The notes under the pieces: generated by a model
Told to the model about the DNA's origin: nothing
What the model saw: the letters and a program-made list of their open reading frames with translations, nothing else
The model's database searches: none
Translations under genes and position numbers: made by a program
In this document: positions 55,516 through 64,000 of the stretch, in pieces
Layout of the letters: each line of letters opens with the position of its first letter
How positions within the stretch are numbered: position 1 is the stretch's first letter
Origin: Thermaceae bacterium
GTDB lineage: Bacteria; Deinococcota; Deinococci; Deinococcales; Marinithermaceae
NCBI GenBank assembly: GCA_026987375.1
Contig: JALSMT010000127.1
Location: forward strand, 1 to 64,000
Direction of reading: 5' to 3'
DNA length: 64,000 nucleotides

Positions 55516-56531
55516 GCGAACGCGGCGACAAGCTGTCCGACTACCTTTACCACCTGCCCGCTGAGCGCATCGCTCAACGGGGAATAGAACCGCGCGATCA
55601 CAGCAAACTGCTGGTATTGCAGCGCACTAGCGGCGCGGTCAAGCACCGGCATTTTTACGACCTCCCCGAACACCTGAGACCCGGCGACCTCTTGGTCTTC
55701 AACGAGACGCGGGTCATACCGGCGCGACTGCGCGCCCGCAAAGAGAGCGGCGCGCGGGTGGAGGTTCTGCTGGTGAGACGCCAGGGGCCGGCGTTTTGGT
55801 GGGCGATGGTCAAACCGGGCCGTCGCCTCAAGGAGGGGGCGCGCCTGCTGCTGGGGAATCTGCGCGCTACGGTGATCCGGATAAATGACGAAGGGTTGCG
55901 CTTGCTGGAGTTCTCCGAGCCGTTGCAGCCGCACCTGCACACTTTGGGTGAGACTCCCTTGCCCCCGTATATCCACGAGCCGGTCGAGGAACGGCGCTAT
56001 CAGACCGTATATGCACGGCGGGATGGTTCGGTCGCCGCCCCCACCGCCGGTCTGCACTTTACCGAAGAGCTACTGGAGAAGATAGCCGCGATGGGCGTAG
56101 AAACGGCGCGATTGGTGTTGCACGTAGGGCCGGGGACCTTCCAGCCGGTCAAGGGCTCCATTGAGCAGCATCGCATGCACGCCGAGGTCTATCACGTGCC
56201 GTGGCAGACAGCGGCTGCGGTCAACCGCGCTTTGCAAGAAGGGCGCCGCGTGGTGGCGGTTGGTACTACCGTGGTAAGGACGCTCGAGTCCGCGTATTCT
56301 CCAAAACTGGGTCTCAAGGAGGGAGCAGGCGAGACGCGCCTTTTCATCAGGCCGCCGTTCCGCTTCGCCGTGGTGGGGGCCTTAATAACCAACTTTCACC
56401 TGCCCGGCAGCACCTTGCTGATGTTGGTGGCCGCCTTTGCGGGCTACCGGCAGACCATGGCCGCCTACGAAGAGGCATTGGCTCACGACTATCGCTTTTT
56501 TAGTTTGGGAGATGCAATGTTAATCGAGTAG
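55512..56531 (+). CDS. queA: S-adenosylmethionine:tRNA ribosyltransferase-isomerase
   Basis: 339 residues from GTG 55512, which overlaps the NYN stop. LSDYLYHLPAERIAQRGIEPRDHSKLLVL, DLLVFNETRVIPARLRARKESGARVEVLLVR, AAPTAGLHFTEELL and GTTVVRTLES...LFIRPPFRFAVVGALITNFHLPGSTLLMLVAAFAG are QueA signatures. It transfers ribose from SAM to make epoxyqueuosine in tRNA. Tail-to-tail overlap with dnaG of 12 bases. Confidence 0.96.
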   Translation: MSERGDKLSDYLYHLPAERIAQRGIEPRDHSKLLVLQRTSGAVKHRHFYDLPEHLRPGDLLVFNETRVIPARLRARKESGARVEVLLVRRQGPAFWWAMVKPGRRLKEGARLLLGNLRATVIRINDEGLRLLEFSEPLQPHLHTLGETPLPPYIHEPVEERRYQTVYARRDGSVAAPTAGLHFTEELLEKIAAMGVETARLVLHVGPGTFQPVKGSIEQHRMHAEVYHVPWQTAAAVNRALQEGRRVVAVGTTVVRTLESAYSPKLGLKEGAGETRLFIRPPFRFAVVGALITNFHLPGSTLLMLVAAFAGYRQTMAAYEEALAHDYRFFSLGDAMLIE

Positions 56532-58289
56532 GCCGCCGTTGCTGGTGCGGTAACGCCTTCTTTCGGCCTCGATCGCTTCGTCTAGCTGCTGTATTTCCTT
56601 GAGTATTTCCAGGGCTCGCTCTGAGTCTGCGCGCAGTTGCCCGGTGAGCCGAGCGCGACGGCGGCTCAGATAACCTTCGCGCAGCCTGGCCATGCTCTTA
56701 TCCAGCATTCGCTTGTACTCCGTGGAGTTCTCGTTGCCAGAAAGAACCAACCTCTCGAAAAGACGGCCTCCTTCACCCCTTTCCGCGAAACGGTCCAGGA
56801 CGCGGCGCGGTTTGAACCCCTCTTCTTCGCATACCCGTAAGAACTCCGCCAGGAATGAGTCTTCGGGCGGCCAGGTGTGGTCTTCCACGTAACGGGCCCA
56901 GTCGCCGAAGCGGGACCGATCGGCGGCCAGCAGTTGCGCAATAACGTCCAGCTCCAACAGCAGCAGGCGGTCTTCGATGTTGCTACTGGCCGCTTCTACC
57001 TGAGCGCGTTCCACTACCGGTCGTTTGCGGCCGCGTTGACTAATAATCAAGTCCTCCAAAACGCGCGCGTCCAGACTCAACCTGTCGATGATTATGGCCT
57101 TGAGCGCTTCCGCTACAGGGTCAAAAGGCTCGGCTTCGGTTATGCGCGGCAAGAGGCGCTCGAGCGCCTCGCGTTTTCCTTCTGGCGAGCTTATGTTCAG
57201 GTCTTCAGTCGCCGCCTGAAAGCGGTACTCCACCTCAGGCAGCGCTTTTTCCAAGGCCCGCGCGAATAGCGCCTTGCCGCCCGTTCCGGTCGCCAGATCG
57301 CCGGGGTCGCGTCCCTCGGGCAGCAGGACGGCGTACGTCAAAAAACGTCGCGCAATCGCCGTGTCGAGGCCTGCAAGGGTAGCCTTTCTGCCCGCTTCGT
57401 CGGCGTCAAAGGCCAAGTAGAGCCGCTTGGCCTCGGCGCGCTGCAAGAGGCGGGTCTGCTGTAATGATAGCGAGGAACCAAGCACAGCCACGGTCTCCCT
57501 CCAACCCAGCTGCGCCAGCGCCAGGACGTCAAAAAGTCCCTCGACGACTATGGCCTGTTTGCGCTTGCGAATGCTCTTTCTGGCCTCTGGGTAGCCATAC
57601 AGCAGGTCTGTTTTCTTGAAGACGTCCGTCTCGGGGGTGTTCAGGTACTTGGGATTGTCTTCCGAGGCCAAAGCACGCCCGGTGAACGCCACGACGCGGC
57701 CCATGGCGTCGCGAATAGGGAAGACCAGGCGGCCCCGTAGCCTGTCAAAATACCTGCCGTCTTTCTGCGCCAGCACCCCGGCTTTTAGCGCCAGTTCGGG
57801 GGTAACCCCGCGCCGCTGCAGGTAGCGCAGCAGGCCGTCCCAGCTTTTAGGGGCAAAGCCAATCGCGTAAAGATCGCTTACCTCTTCGCTGATGCCCCGC
57901 CGCTTCAGGTAGTCGCGCGCCTCCTCGCCGAGGTTTTCGTGAAAGTACTCCAGCGCCAGCTGATTTATCTCTATCAGGTCTTTGCTATGTTTGCGAACTG
58001 GGCTGCGTTCGGGAAGCTCCACCCCTGTTTCCTGCGCCAGCTTTTCCAGGGCTTCGCGGAAATCGACGCCTTCGATCATCTGCACGAATTTGAAAGCGTC
58101 GCCACCGGCTTTGCAACCAAAGCAGTAGAACATCCCTTTGTTCTCGTCAACGTAGAACGAGGGCGTTTTTTCGTTGTGGAAGGGACAGAGCCCCTTCCAG
58201 CGACCCTTTCCCGCAGGCTGCAAGGGGAGGTAACGCTCGACCAGCGACTTGAAGTCGAGCCTGTTACGGATTTCTTCGCGAGGATCCAT
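56520..58289 (-). CDS. dnaG: DNA primase
   Basis: About 589 residues (GTG 58295 would add two). The zinc ribbon CPFHNEKTPSFYVDENKGMFYCFGCKAGG (CHC2), the core with the RGRLVFPIRDAMGRVVAFTGRAL block, and TOPRIM residues IVVEGLFDVLALAQLG and YLAFDADEAGRKAT are present. The C-terminal third is a helicase-binding region of ordinary length. Its start lies inside the end of the cyclase gene (26-base overlap). Confidence 0.96.
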   Translation of the reverse strand: MDPREEIRNRLDFKSLVERYLPLQPAGKGRWKGLCPFHNEKTPSFYVDENKGMFYCFGCKAGGDAFKFVQMIEGVDFREALEKLAQETGVELPERSPVRKHSKDLIEINQLALEYFHENLGEEARDYLKRRGISEEVSDLYAIGFAPKSWDGLLRYLQRRGVTPELALKAGVLAQKDGRYFDRLRGRLVFPIRDAMGRVVAFTGRALASEDNPKYLNTPETDVFKKTDLLYGYPEARKSIRKRKQAIVVEGLFDVLALAQLGWRETVAVLGSSLSLQQTRLLQRAEAKRLYLAFDADEAGRKATLAGLDTAIARRFLTYAVLLPEGRDPGDLATGTGGKALFARALEKALPEVEYRFQAATEDLNISSPEGKREALERLLPRITEAEPFDPVAEALKAIIIDRLSLDARVLEDLIISQRGRKRPVVERAQVEAASSNIEDRLLLLELDVIAQLLAADRSRFGDWARYVEDHTWPPEDSFLAEFLRVCEEEGFKPRRVLDRFAERGEGGRLFERLVLSGNENSTEYKRMLDKSMARLREGYLSRRRARLTGQLRADSERALEILKEIQQLDEAIEAERRRYRTSNGGLLD

Positions 58290-61200
58290 CTTCACCGGAG
58301 GGCCGTCTCGGCGAATTGACCAACTTGGCCCACACCCCTAGGATACCGTAACCAGAAAGGCCGTGGGGATGGTCGGTGCCGCCGCTCATTTTGGCCCTTA
58401 GTAGCAGCGAACTACGCCAGGCCTCCAGCACCGGCAGGGAGGCCCTGAAGCGCAGCAGGTGTGAGACGTCCTTACCGGCGCGCAGGTCTGACTCCGCACG
58501 CAGCAACCTGGCGGTTTCGTTTATGCTGACGAAGCCGCTCCTGGAAGAGCTATTTTGTAGATAGTGCGCTAGCGAGGAGGTTTTGTGGGGGTCTTTCTGC
58601 AGCAGCGAAATGCCCCAAAGAATGAGCGTTACGTATCGCAGATAGGGACCGGCGTTTTTGCTATGACGTAGAGCCGCTTTGAGCGCTGCTCGGGCGTTTT
58701 CACCGTCCCTTAAGTCCTGCAGGGCTGCGGCAAGGGCCAACAGCACCTGGACGTGGGGGGAAGAGTGGCCCGTATACCGGCGCCTTAGGTCCGCGGCCTC
58801 TTCGTTTTTGTATCTGCCGGCCAGCGAGTAAGCAAAGACCAGATTGGCCGCTAGCCAGGGGTGCGCGTGCTTATCAAAAGCGGACTCCCCCAGGGCGATG
58901 GCCTGTGATAGATTTCCCGTTTCTATCAAGAAGCGTATGCGGATAGCGTGGATGCGCGCCCACTCTTCAAGATTGCGGGCGTGGTCTTCGTGTAACTCCG
59001 CCTGCCGCAGTGCAGCGGCGGCTTCGTTTGGTCGCCCCGAGTCGAGCAACAGCCCAGCCCTAACGCTCCAGGAAGCGATAGCGAGACCGGGGTGATTTTT
59101 TTGCGAGCGGTTGACGGCTTGCTCCGCCCACGCCAGCGCCGCGGGCAGTCGCTCGGTCCACCACATGTACCCGCTCAAAGCCAGAGCCGCCTCGGCGCTG
59201 CGGCTTTCGTTGCCATGGTCAGAAAACCCATGAAAGGCGTTTTCCATGTATTCTATGGCCTTTTTTATCTCGCCCAGTTCGGCGTAGCTGCCAGCTAAGC
59301 GCATGCTAATGCTCGGATATATGGGGTCGCGGGCGTCGGCATTTTCGAGCAGCGAGAGCAGCAGTTTTATCCTTTCCGGCGCCGGCCGCAGCAGAGAAAG
59401 CGCCAGGCGGACGTTTGTATCGTCCGGGTCCATCGCCAGCGCTTCTAAAAGAAGATCCTCCGCTTTGGCGTCTCCTTGTTGTGCCAGCGCTAGTCCCAGA
59501 GTTCTCCTGGCCCAGGCGCTATCTTCGTTCGCCAGCAGATCCACGGCGGCCTGCAGCCGGCCGACGCGCAGATAGAGATCGGCCAGCAGCTTTTTAGCCC
59601 GCAGACGTGAGTGCGGTCCTCCTTTTTCCATGGCCAGGCGGAAGTAACGCTCAGCGCCGCTAAAAATACCTCCACTGCGGTGGTAGTGAGCCGAGCGGAT
59701 CCAGGATTCTCCGGCTTCTTCGTCGAGCCCGGCCAGCAGGGCGTGCTCAGCGGCTACGGCGGCTTGATCGTCACCGCCATTGGCGCTCAGCCAGCGCCAG
59801 TAGGCGGCGTGGCCCAGCTTTTGCTTGTGCTTGGGGAGTATCTGCTCCGCCACCGTACTGAGTAGGGGATTGGCCACCTCTATCTTGCTATTCTCTTCCT
59901 GAGCGCCTGTCTCATAATTGATGTAGCCTTCCTGGGCCAGCTGCGAAACGGCGTCCGCGGCGTGGGGGCCCAGCAGGTCTTGCAAGACCCCCAGCCAGCT
60001 GTAGGGCCTTCCCAGGGCCGCTAGCAACAACGCTTGCTGCTGCATGCGCGGGAGTCTATCCAGGCGCGACTGGAAAGCCGCCAAGACGCCGCCGGAGGAG
60101 TTGCCCGAGAGGGCCATGAATCGCAGCGCCAGCGGGTTGCCCCTGCTCTCTTCGATAACCTCTTTCGCGCGCTCGGCCGGCATCTGCGGGTTGAGGAGGC
60201 GCAGGTAATCGCGAGCCCTGTCCCCATCGAGCGGTTGCAAGAAAATATCTGTATGCTCGCTCTTCTGGCGGTTAAGAACGAGTACGCAGAGCCCGGGGAT
60301 AGGCTTTTCCCTTAGAGAGGACAGCATAGAGCGCAGCAGCGGGTGGTCACGGCTGCCGCTGCGTACTACGATGAACAGGGGTTTTTTGCCAGCAAGAATG
60401 GTCAGGGCGTTGCGTAATGCCCTCACTACCGCTTCATCGAGCGTTCCCAACGGCGCAGGGGGACGTTTGGTCAGCCCCAGCGCGTAAGACAGCAAAGCGC
60501 GGTCAAGGTCGCCCAGCCCGAGGGAATCGAAAAATGAGTCTTGAGAAACGCCGAAGTTTTCCGCGAAGGTAGTACGCAACGTTTCCCTCACGGAGTCGCC
60601 GCTTTGCAGGCTAGGGATAAATATCGACTTCACCGAGTCGCCGAGCTGGGACATAGCCTCTTTGGCCAGGGTCGTTTTACCTATGCCGACCTCGCCGCTG
60701 ACGGTGATTAGCGCCCCCCCTCTGGTAAAGCCTGTACGCAAGAGCCTCAAAAGGTCTCTCAATTCCTGCTCGCGGCCTACGATGACGCTCTTGTGCTCCT
60801 TCCAACCCGAGAAAGACCAAACGGGCGCTTCCTTATCGAAACCCTTGAAGAGTCGCGGCTTGAGCTTCAGCAGATGAGCCTCGGGTATTAATTTGGCGGT
60901 CTCTTCGTCTAGCCAGATCTCGCCCGCGGGAGCGCTGGCGGATAACCTCTGAGCCAGATTGACCGCGCCGCCCAGGACCGTCTGATGAGCCTGCTCCTCA
61001 CCGCCAAGCGGCCCTATCAGGACGACGCCGGTAGCTATGCCTACGCGGCCTACCAACTCGCTGCGGCGGCCGCCTCGGGAGGTTTCTTCTACCATGCAAG
61101 CAGCCGCCTTAAGGGCGCTGAGAGGTTCGTTTTCACGACTAATTTTGGCGCCGAAAACCGCCAGCATGCCGTCACCGAAAAACTTGTCCACGTAGCCGCC

Positions 61201-61425
61201 GTGGTTGTGGACGCAGCTACGACACTTTTGCAACAGGCCGCTGACCACCTGGTGGGTGTTTTCCAGGTCGTTGCTGGCGGTGTAGCGGCTGAAATTGGTC
61301 AGGTCGAAAAACAGCGTGGTCACCCAGCGTTTTTCGGGTAGCGGCGCGCGCGCCAACGCCTGCCCGCAGTAGCCGCAAAATTTGAACTCGTCGGGGTTGC
61401 GTTTGCCGCAGCTGGGACAGCGCAT
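58264..61425 (-). CDS. Zinc-ribbon / class III cyclase / AAA / TPR signalling protein
   Basis: 1053 residues. Residues 3-23 form a Cys4 ribbon (CPSCGKRNPDEFKFCGYCG). Residues 32-200 form an adenylate/guanylate cyclase domain with both metal Asp (FFDLTNFSRYTA and DKFFGDGMLAVFG) and the GVVLIGPLGGEE and LGGAVNLAQRL blocks. An ATPase follows, Walker A VSGEVGIGKTTLAKEA (near 245). The rest is TPR-like. The base-specifying residues are unclear, so cAMP synthesis is plausible but not certain. Adjacent to dnaG and two genes from bamA. Confidence 0.85.
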   Translation of the reverse strand: MRCPSCGKRNPDEFKFCGYCGQALARAPLPEKRWVTTLFFDLTNFSRYTASNDLENTHQVVSGLLQKCRSCVHNHGGYVDKFFGDGMLAVFGAKISRENEPLSALKAAACMVEETSRGGRRSELVGRVGIATGVVLIGPLGGEEQAHQTVLGGAVNLAQRLSASAPAGEIWLDEETAKLIPEAHLLKLKPRLFKGFDKEAPVWSFSGWKEHKSVIVGREQELRDLLRLLRTGFTRGGALITVSGEVGIGKTTLAKEAMSQLGDSVKSIFIPSLQSGDSVRETLRTTFAENFGVSQDSFFDSLGLGDLDRALLSYALGLTKRPPAPLGTLDEAVVRALRNALTILAGKKPLFIVVRSGSRDHPLLRSMLSSLREKPIPGLCVLVLNRQKSEHTDIFLQPLDGDRARDYLRLLNPQMPAERAKEVIEESRGNPLALRFMALSGNSSGGVLAAFQSRLDRLPRMQQQALLLAALGRPYSWLGVLQDLLGPHAADAVSQLAQEGYINYETGAQEENSKIEVANPLLSTVAEQILPKHKQKLGHAAYWRWLSANGGDDQAAVAAEHALLAGLDEEAGESWIRSAHYHRSGGIFSGAERYFRLAMEKGGPHSRLRAKKLLADLYLRVGRLQAAVDLLANEDSAWARRTLGLALAQQGDAKAEDLLLEALAMDPDDTNVRLALSLLRPAPERIKLLLSLLENADARDPIYPSISMRLAGSYAELGEIKKAIEYMENAFHGFSDHGNESRSAEAALALSGYMWWTERLPAALAWAEQAVNRSQKNHPGLAIASWSVRAGLLLDSGRPNEAAAALRQAELHEDHARNLEEWARIHAIRIRFLIETGNLSQAIALGESAFDKHAHPWLAANLVFAYSLAGRYKNEEAADLRRRYTGHSSPHVQVLLALAAALQDLRDGENARAALKAALRHSKNAGPYLRYVTLILWGISLLQKDPHKTSSLAHYLQNSSSRSGFVSINETARLLRAESDLRAGKDVSHLLRFRASLPVLEAWRSSLLLRAKMSGGTDHPHGLSGYGILGVWAKLVNSPRRPSGEDGSSRRNP

Positions 61426-61426
61426 G

Positions 61427-61849
61427 TCAGCTTCCGCTCGCCTCGAGCCTGAAGGCCATCAGCGGCGCAGCCGCCCTTATCTCGAGTGGAAGGCCGGCTT
61501 CCAGCGGCTCGTAGCTGCCCAAGACGAAGTGAACGCCGACGTCAAAGAGGTAGTGAACGTCGGAGAGGGCTTTGACGACGCGACCGCGTAGCAACGAAGC
61601 CCCGCGGGGCAGGGGCCGGTAAAGCTTGTCGCCGCCGCGCACCGAAAACGACTCACATACCGCATGGAAAATGACGTCTGCCTGGCCCGTCGGGGCGGGC
61701 GGCGCGCAGCGATCCATGGCCAGCACCACCCCAATTGGGGTCAGCGCCTCCAGCAGAGGATAGCCTACGGGGAGCGGCAGCAGGTCCACCCTGGTGGCGT
61801 ACTCGGCAAAAAGCTCGGAGAACTCCTCCGGGCTTTCTTCGACAGTCAT
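61427..61849 (-). CDS. Unknown protein, 140 residues
   Basis: MTVEESPEEFSELFAEYATRVDLLPLPVGYPLLEALTPIGVVLAMDRC... No family recognised. The middle (SVRGGDKLYRPLPRGASLLRGRVVKALSDVHYLFDVGVHFVLGSYEPLEAGLPLEIRAAAPLMAFRLE) looks like a small beta barrel or OB-like fold. Its stop is one base from the cyclase start, so they are probably cotranscribed. Codon use is ordinary for this region. Confidence 0.65.
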   Translation of the reverse strand: MTVEESPEEFSELFAEYATRVDLLPLPVGYPLLEALTPIGVVLAMDRCAPPAPTGQADVIFHAVCESFSVRGGDKLYRPLPRGASLLRGRVVKALSDVHYLFDVGVHFVLGSYEPLEAGLPLEIRAAAPLMAFRLEASGS

Positions 61850-61890
61850 GTGGTTATTTTATCCCAGGAGCCGGCCCGTGCGCAGCTTCT

Positions 61891-64000
61891 TCAGAAAACC
61901 GGACCTATCCTGAAGTGAAATACGCCCGTAGGGTGGTCCGAGCTGAAGCCGTAGTCGAAGCGCAGCGCCGGCAACAGCACCGAGCCATAGCCCAGGTTGA
62001 GCTGCACCCCCAGGCCGTAACCGGCGTGCATCTGCAGTTGCTCTCCGGGGTTCCAGACGCCGCCGAAATCGAAAAAGGCGATGCCGATTATCGTTTGACT
62101 GAAAGAGGTTTTTAGGCCAAAGTCGTAACGGTACTCCATTGAGCTGCCTATCAGGTAGCGGCCCGAGAGCTCCATGGGGTTGTAGCCGCGCAGGGTGGAG
62201 ATTTCGCTTTGTTCGCCGCCCAGGTAGAAGATGCGGCTGGCGGGCGGGCTGCCTAGCACCGCGCCCAGTGAGGTGCGCACCGCGAACACCTGATGCGGGT
62301 CGTCTTCCAAAATGGCGTACGTTTTAAAAGTGAACCAGGTTGGCACGAACTGCTTGACGCCCTGACCGTAGGGAATGCTCAGGCCGTATGAGAGCGAGCC
62401 CGCCAAAGAGTAACCTTGCGATGGGAAATTGGGATTTTCAACCGTGCTGTAGGTTGCGGAAACTCCAATGGAGTAGCTCTGGTAGGGCGCGGGTAATAGA
62501 CCACGAGCCGTGGCCTCGTCAGGGCTGGCCGGCTTGTCGGGGTCGTAGATTTCTAATTTAGGGTAGACGACCTCGCCGTCCAGATTGACGAATACCTTGA
62601 GGTTGTCGAGCTCCTTTGACCAGGGGCGACCTACGGAAAACTTGCCTCCGCTGCGCCGCTCGGTATACTGCCAGCCCGTCGGATTGCCGCTGGAGTCATT
62701 GAGCGGCAGGTTACCCATGGGGTAGGTATAGAGGCTGAGGCTGACGCTGGTCGGCACCTCTTCAAAGTCGGCGTACGGCAGCCATAGCCAAGGGATGCTG
62801 TAGCTGCCGCGCAATGTAAAGTTGTCGTGGGCGTCGTTCTGGCCGAAGGAGAGCAGCAGGCTGCCATGGTGCGCCCGCCCCCAGAGGTTCTTCGATTCTA
62901 CCGACGCCTGACCGCTCCAACCTTCCAGGCTGGACCAGGAGATGGCCGGGGCGAAGACGGTGGTCCGCGCTTCTTTCATCTTGAGCACCAGGACGACCTT
63001 CTCAGGTGAGCTGCCGCTCTTGGTGCTGACCTGGGGCGGGCTAGCCAGCAGGCCGGCGCGCAGGAGATTGCTGATTCCCTTACGCATCTGGTTTACAGAG
63101 AGGAGTGAGCCGGGTTTGGGCAGCTCTCTAAGAATCACGAAGTCTTTGGTGACGTGCGGGCCTTCCCACTCGAGCTGATAGCCCTCAATCTTCAACTCGT
63201 GGACGCGTTGAACGTATACCCCGTCCTTGAAACTAAAGTCTGGCCGCGGCAAAATCTCGTAACCGGCGTCGCGGTAGAGATTGCGGATTTTGAGGAAGTC
63301 TTCCTGCGCCAGGGCGGGAGAAAAAATATCGTTAGGCCGCAAGCGCAGCGCCGCCAGCAGATCGGCGGTTTTTACCGCGGTGGCGCCCTCAATGCGTATT
63401 TCTTTGATGGGGCCGTACTTTACCGCCCCGGGGGAGAGAACCACGCGCACGCTGTCGGCGCCGGCGTCTTCCAGGTTGAGGTTTATCTCTCTGCCTATTT
63501 CCCGCGAGAGACGCGCAATTTCATCTAGCAAGCGGTCGTAATTGAGCGGCTTGCCCAGCGCGATGTTCAGCTGGACGCCGTTCAAGGCCGACGTGTCTAC
63601 GGCGGCCACCTTGAGTTCGCGGACGTATAGTTTGAGCAACCCCTTTTCCAAGATAGTGCGCCGCGGGTCCACACCGGAAAAGCGATAACCCGCGTCGAAG
63701 TAGCGGCGATTGACCTCGTCGACGGCGGCGCGATATAGCGCCCAGTCAAACTTCTTTTTCTGCAGCAGCGGCTCGAAGGGCTTTTGTATCTCGCTAGCGG
63801 GAAAGAGCGTCGCGCCGCTTACCTTGATGGCCTGCAGGGGCGCTGTTTCGTCTACCTCGAAGCTAAGATGTAGGCCGTCGTCTTTTTCCTCGCTGTTGAG
63901 GCTCACCGTCGGAACGAATGGGAAGCCTTGTTTGTGGTAATACTCGGCGATGCGTTCTGCGCCTTCTTTGGCCCTGACGGGGTTGTATACCGCGCCGGGG
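61891..64000 (-). CDS. BamA/Omp85 outer-membrane protein assembly factor (5' end outside the window)
   Basis: About 700 residues are visible and the frame is still open at the right edge. POTRA-type repeats occupy the N-terminal half (AERIAEYYHKQGFPFVPTVSL, IKEIRIEGATAVKTADLLAALRLRPNDIFSPALAQEDFLKIRNLYRDAGYEI), and the C-terminal half is a beta barrel with IFYLGGEQSEISTLRGYNPMEL (the conserved L6 RGY motif) and terminal Phe in FRIGPVF. It inserts outer-membrane proteins, showing that the organism is diderm. A GTG at 63906 is internal, not the start. Confidence 0.92.
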   Translation of the reverse strand, partial: PGAVYNPVRAKEGAERIAEYYHKQGFPFVPTVSLNSEEKDDGLHLSFEVDETAPLQAIKVSGATLFPASEIQKPFEPLLQKKKFDWALYRAAVDEVNRRYFDAGYRFSGVDPRRTILEKGLLKLYVRELKVAAVDTSALNGVQLNIALGKPLNYDRLLDEIARLSREIGREINLNLEDAGADSVRVVLSPGAVKYGPIKEIRIEGATAVKTADLLAALRLRPNDIFSPALAQEDFLKIRNLYRDAGYEILPRPDFSFKDGVYVQRVHELKIEGYQLEWEGPHVTKDFVILRELPKPGSLLSVNQMRKGISNLLRAGLLASPPQVSTKSGSSPEKVVLVLKMKEARTTVFAPAISWSSLEGWSGQASVESKNLWGRAHHGSLLLSFGQNDAHDNFTLRGSYSIPWLWLPYADFEEVPTSVSLSLYTYPMGNLPLNDSSGNPTGWQYTERRSGGKFSVGRPWSKELDNLKVFVNLDGEVVYPKLEIYDPDKPASPDEATARGLLPAPYQSYSIGVSATYSTVENPNFPSQGYSLAGSLSYGLSIPYGQGVKQFVPTWFTFKTYAILEDDPHQVFAVRTSLGAVLGSPPASRIFYLGGEQSEISTLRGYNPMELSGRYLIGSSMEYRYDFGLKTSFSQTIIGIAFFDFGGVWNPGEQLQMHAGYGLGVQLNLGYGSVLLPALRFDYGFSSDHPTGVFHFRIGPVF

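Overview
The window looks like chromosome of a diderm, amino-acid-prototrophic bacterium, most likely a member of the Deinococcota (Deinococcus-Thermus). That is an inference. It rests on the mixture of an Omp85/BamA outer-membrane assembly protein, CsaB with a DUF5693 membrane protein (pyruvylated cell-wall polymer and S-layer anchoring), BTAD/AAA/TPR giant regulators, and many start codons lying only 6-10 bases after a -10 hexamer (leaderless transcripts). No rRNA, tRNA, CRISPR array, prophage or transposase gene was seen.

Layout. 1-830: end of an unknown gene, then repeat-rich non-coding DNA with a decayed cupin fragment. 830-4161: fhs, mtaB and a HIT protein. 4221-5774: bifunctional nuclease and two tandem phosphoribosyltransferases. 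5765-11675: a LolD-like ATPase facing a compact plus-strand cluster (crp, rpe, comB, purine nucleoside phosphorylase, enoyl-CoA hydratase, HD hydrolase, terC). 11225-14094: the 3' part of terC occurs twice as an apparently perfect 462-bp direct repeat, enclosing 1.9 kb with a dead cupin gene and a lipoprotein gene. 14080-15843: second Crp/Fnr protein, phosphoribosyltransferase, cupin. 15902-31412: a branched-chain amino acid region (ilvD, SDR, leuB on minus; leuCD on minus; ilvB-ilvN-ilvC-leuA and a citramalate synthase on plus), interrupted by ogt, a cytochrome P460-like protein and a secreted beta-propeller protein. 31409-37486: minus-strand cluster with a BTAD regulator, TagA-type glycosyltransferase, a second comB, scpB and a Sua5-family gene. 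37515-42480: pilC-like gene, a possible structured RNA, gatA, a DnaQ-family exonuclease and an unknown protein. 42570-46009: csaB, DUF5693, udk. 46057-48649: SAM-I riboswitch, metY, metX. 48626-58289: ligA, BMP-type nucleoside-binding protein and ATPase, YmdB, a phosphoesterase, NYN nuclease, queA, dnaG. 58264-64000: cyclase/AAA/TPR protein, unknown gene, and bamA running off the right edge.

The most interesting material is regulatory. The ilvBNC-leuA and leuCD operons each have a strong promoter, a short leader peptide rich in Leu/Ile/Val codons whose ATG lies at or very near the predicted transcription start, and a terminator hairpin just before the first structural gene. This reads as ribosome-dependent attenuation with a leaderless leader peptide. 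The metYX operon has a SAM-I riboswitch followed by alternating GGAAAGG/CCTTTCC segments that could mask the ribosome binding site.

The second theme is a mosaic genome. Segments visibly richer in G+C (about 1-3815 and 19490-22800) alternate with more moderate DNA. Remnants of displaced homologues remain at the joints: a leuB 5' fragment beside ogt, a decayed cupin and a duplicated terC tail. A third theme is signalling: a class III cyclase-domain protein, a Crp with the residues of the cAMP pocket, and two phosphodiesterase-family proteins are all in the window, though their connection is inferred.
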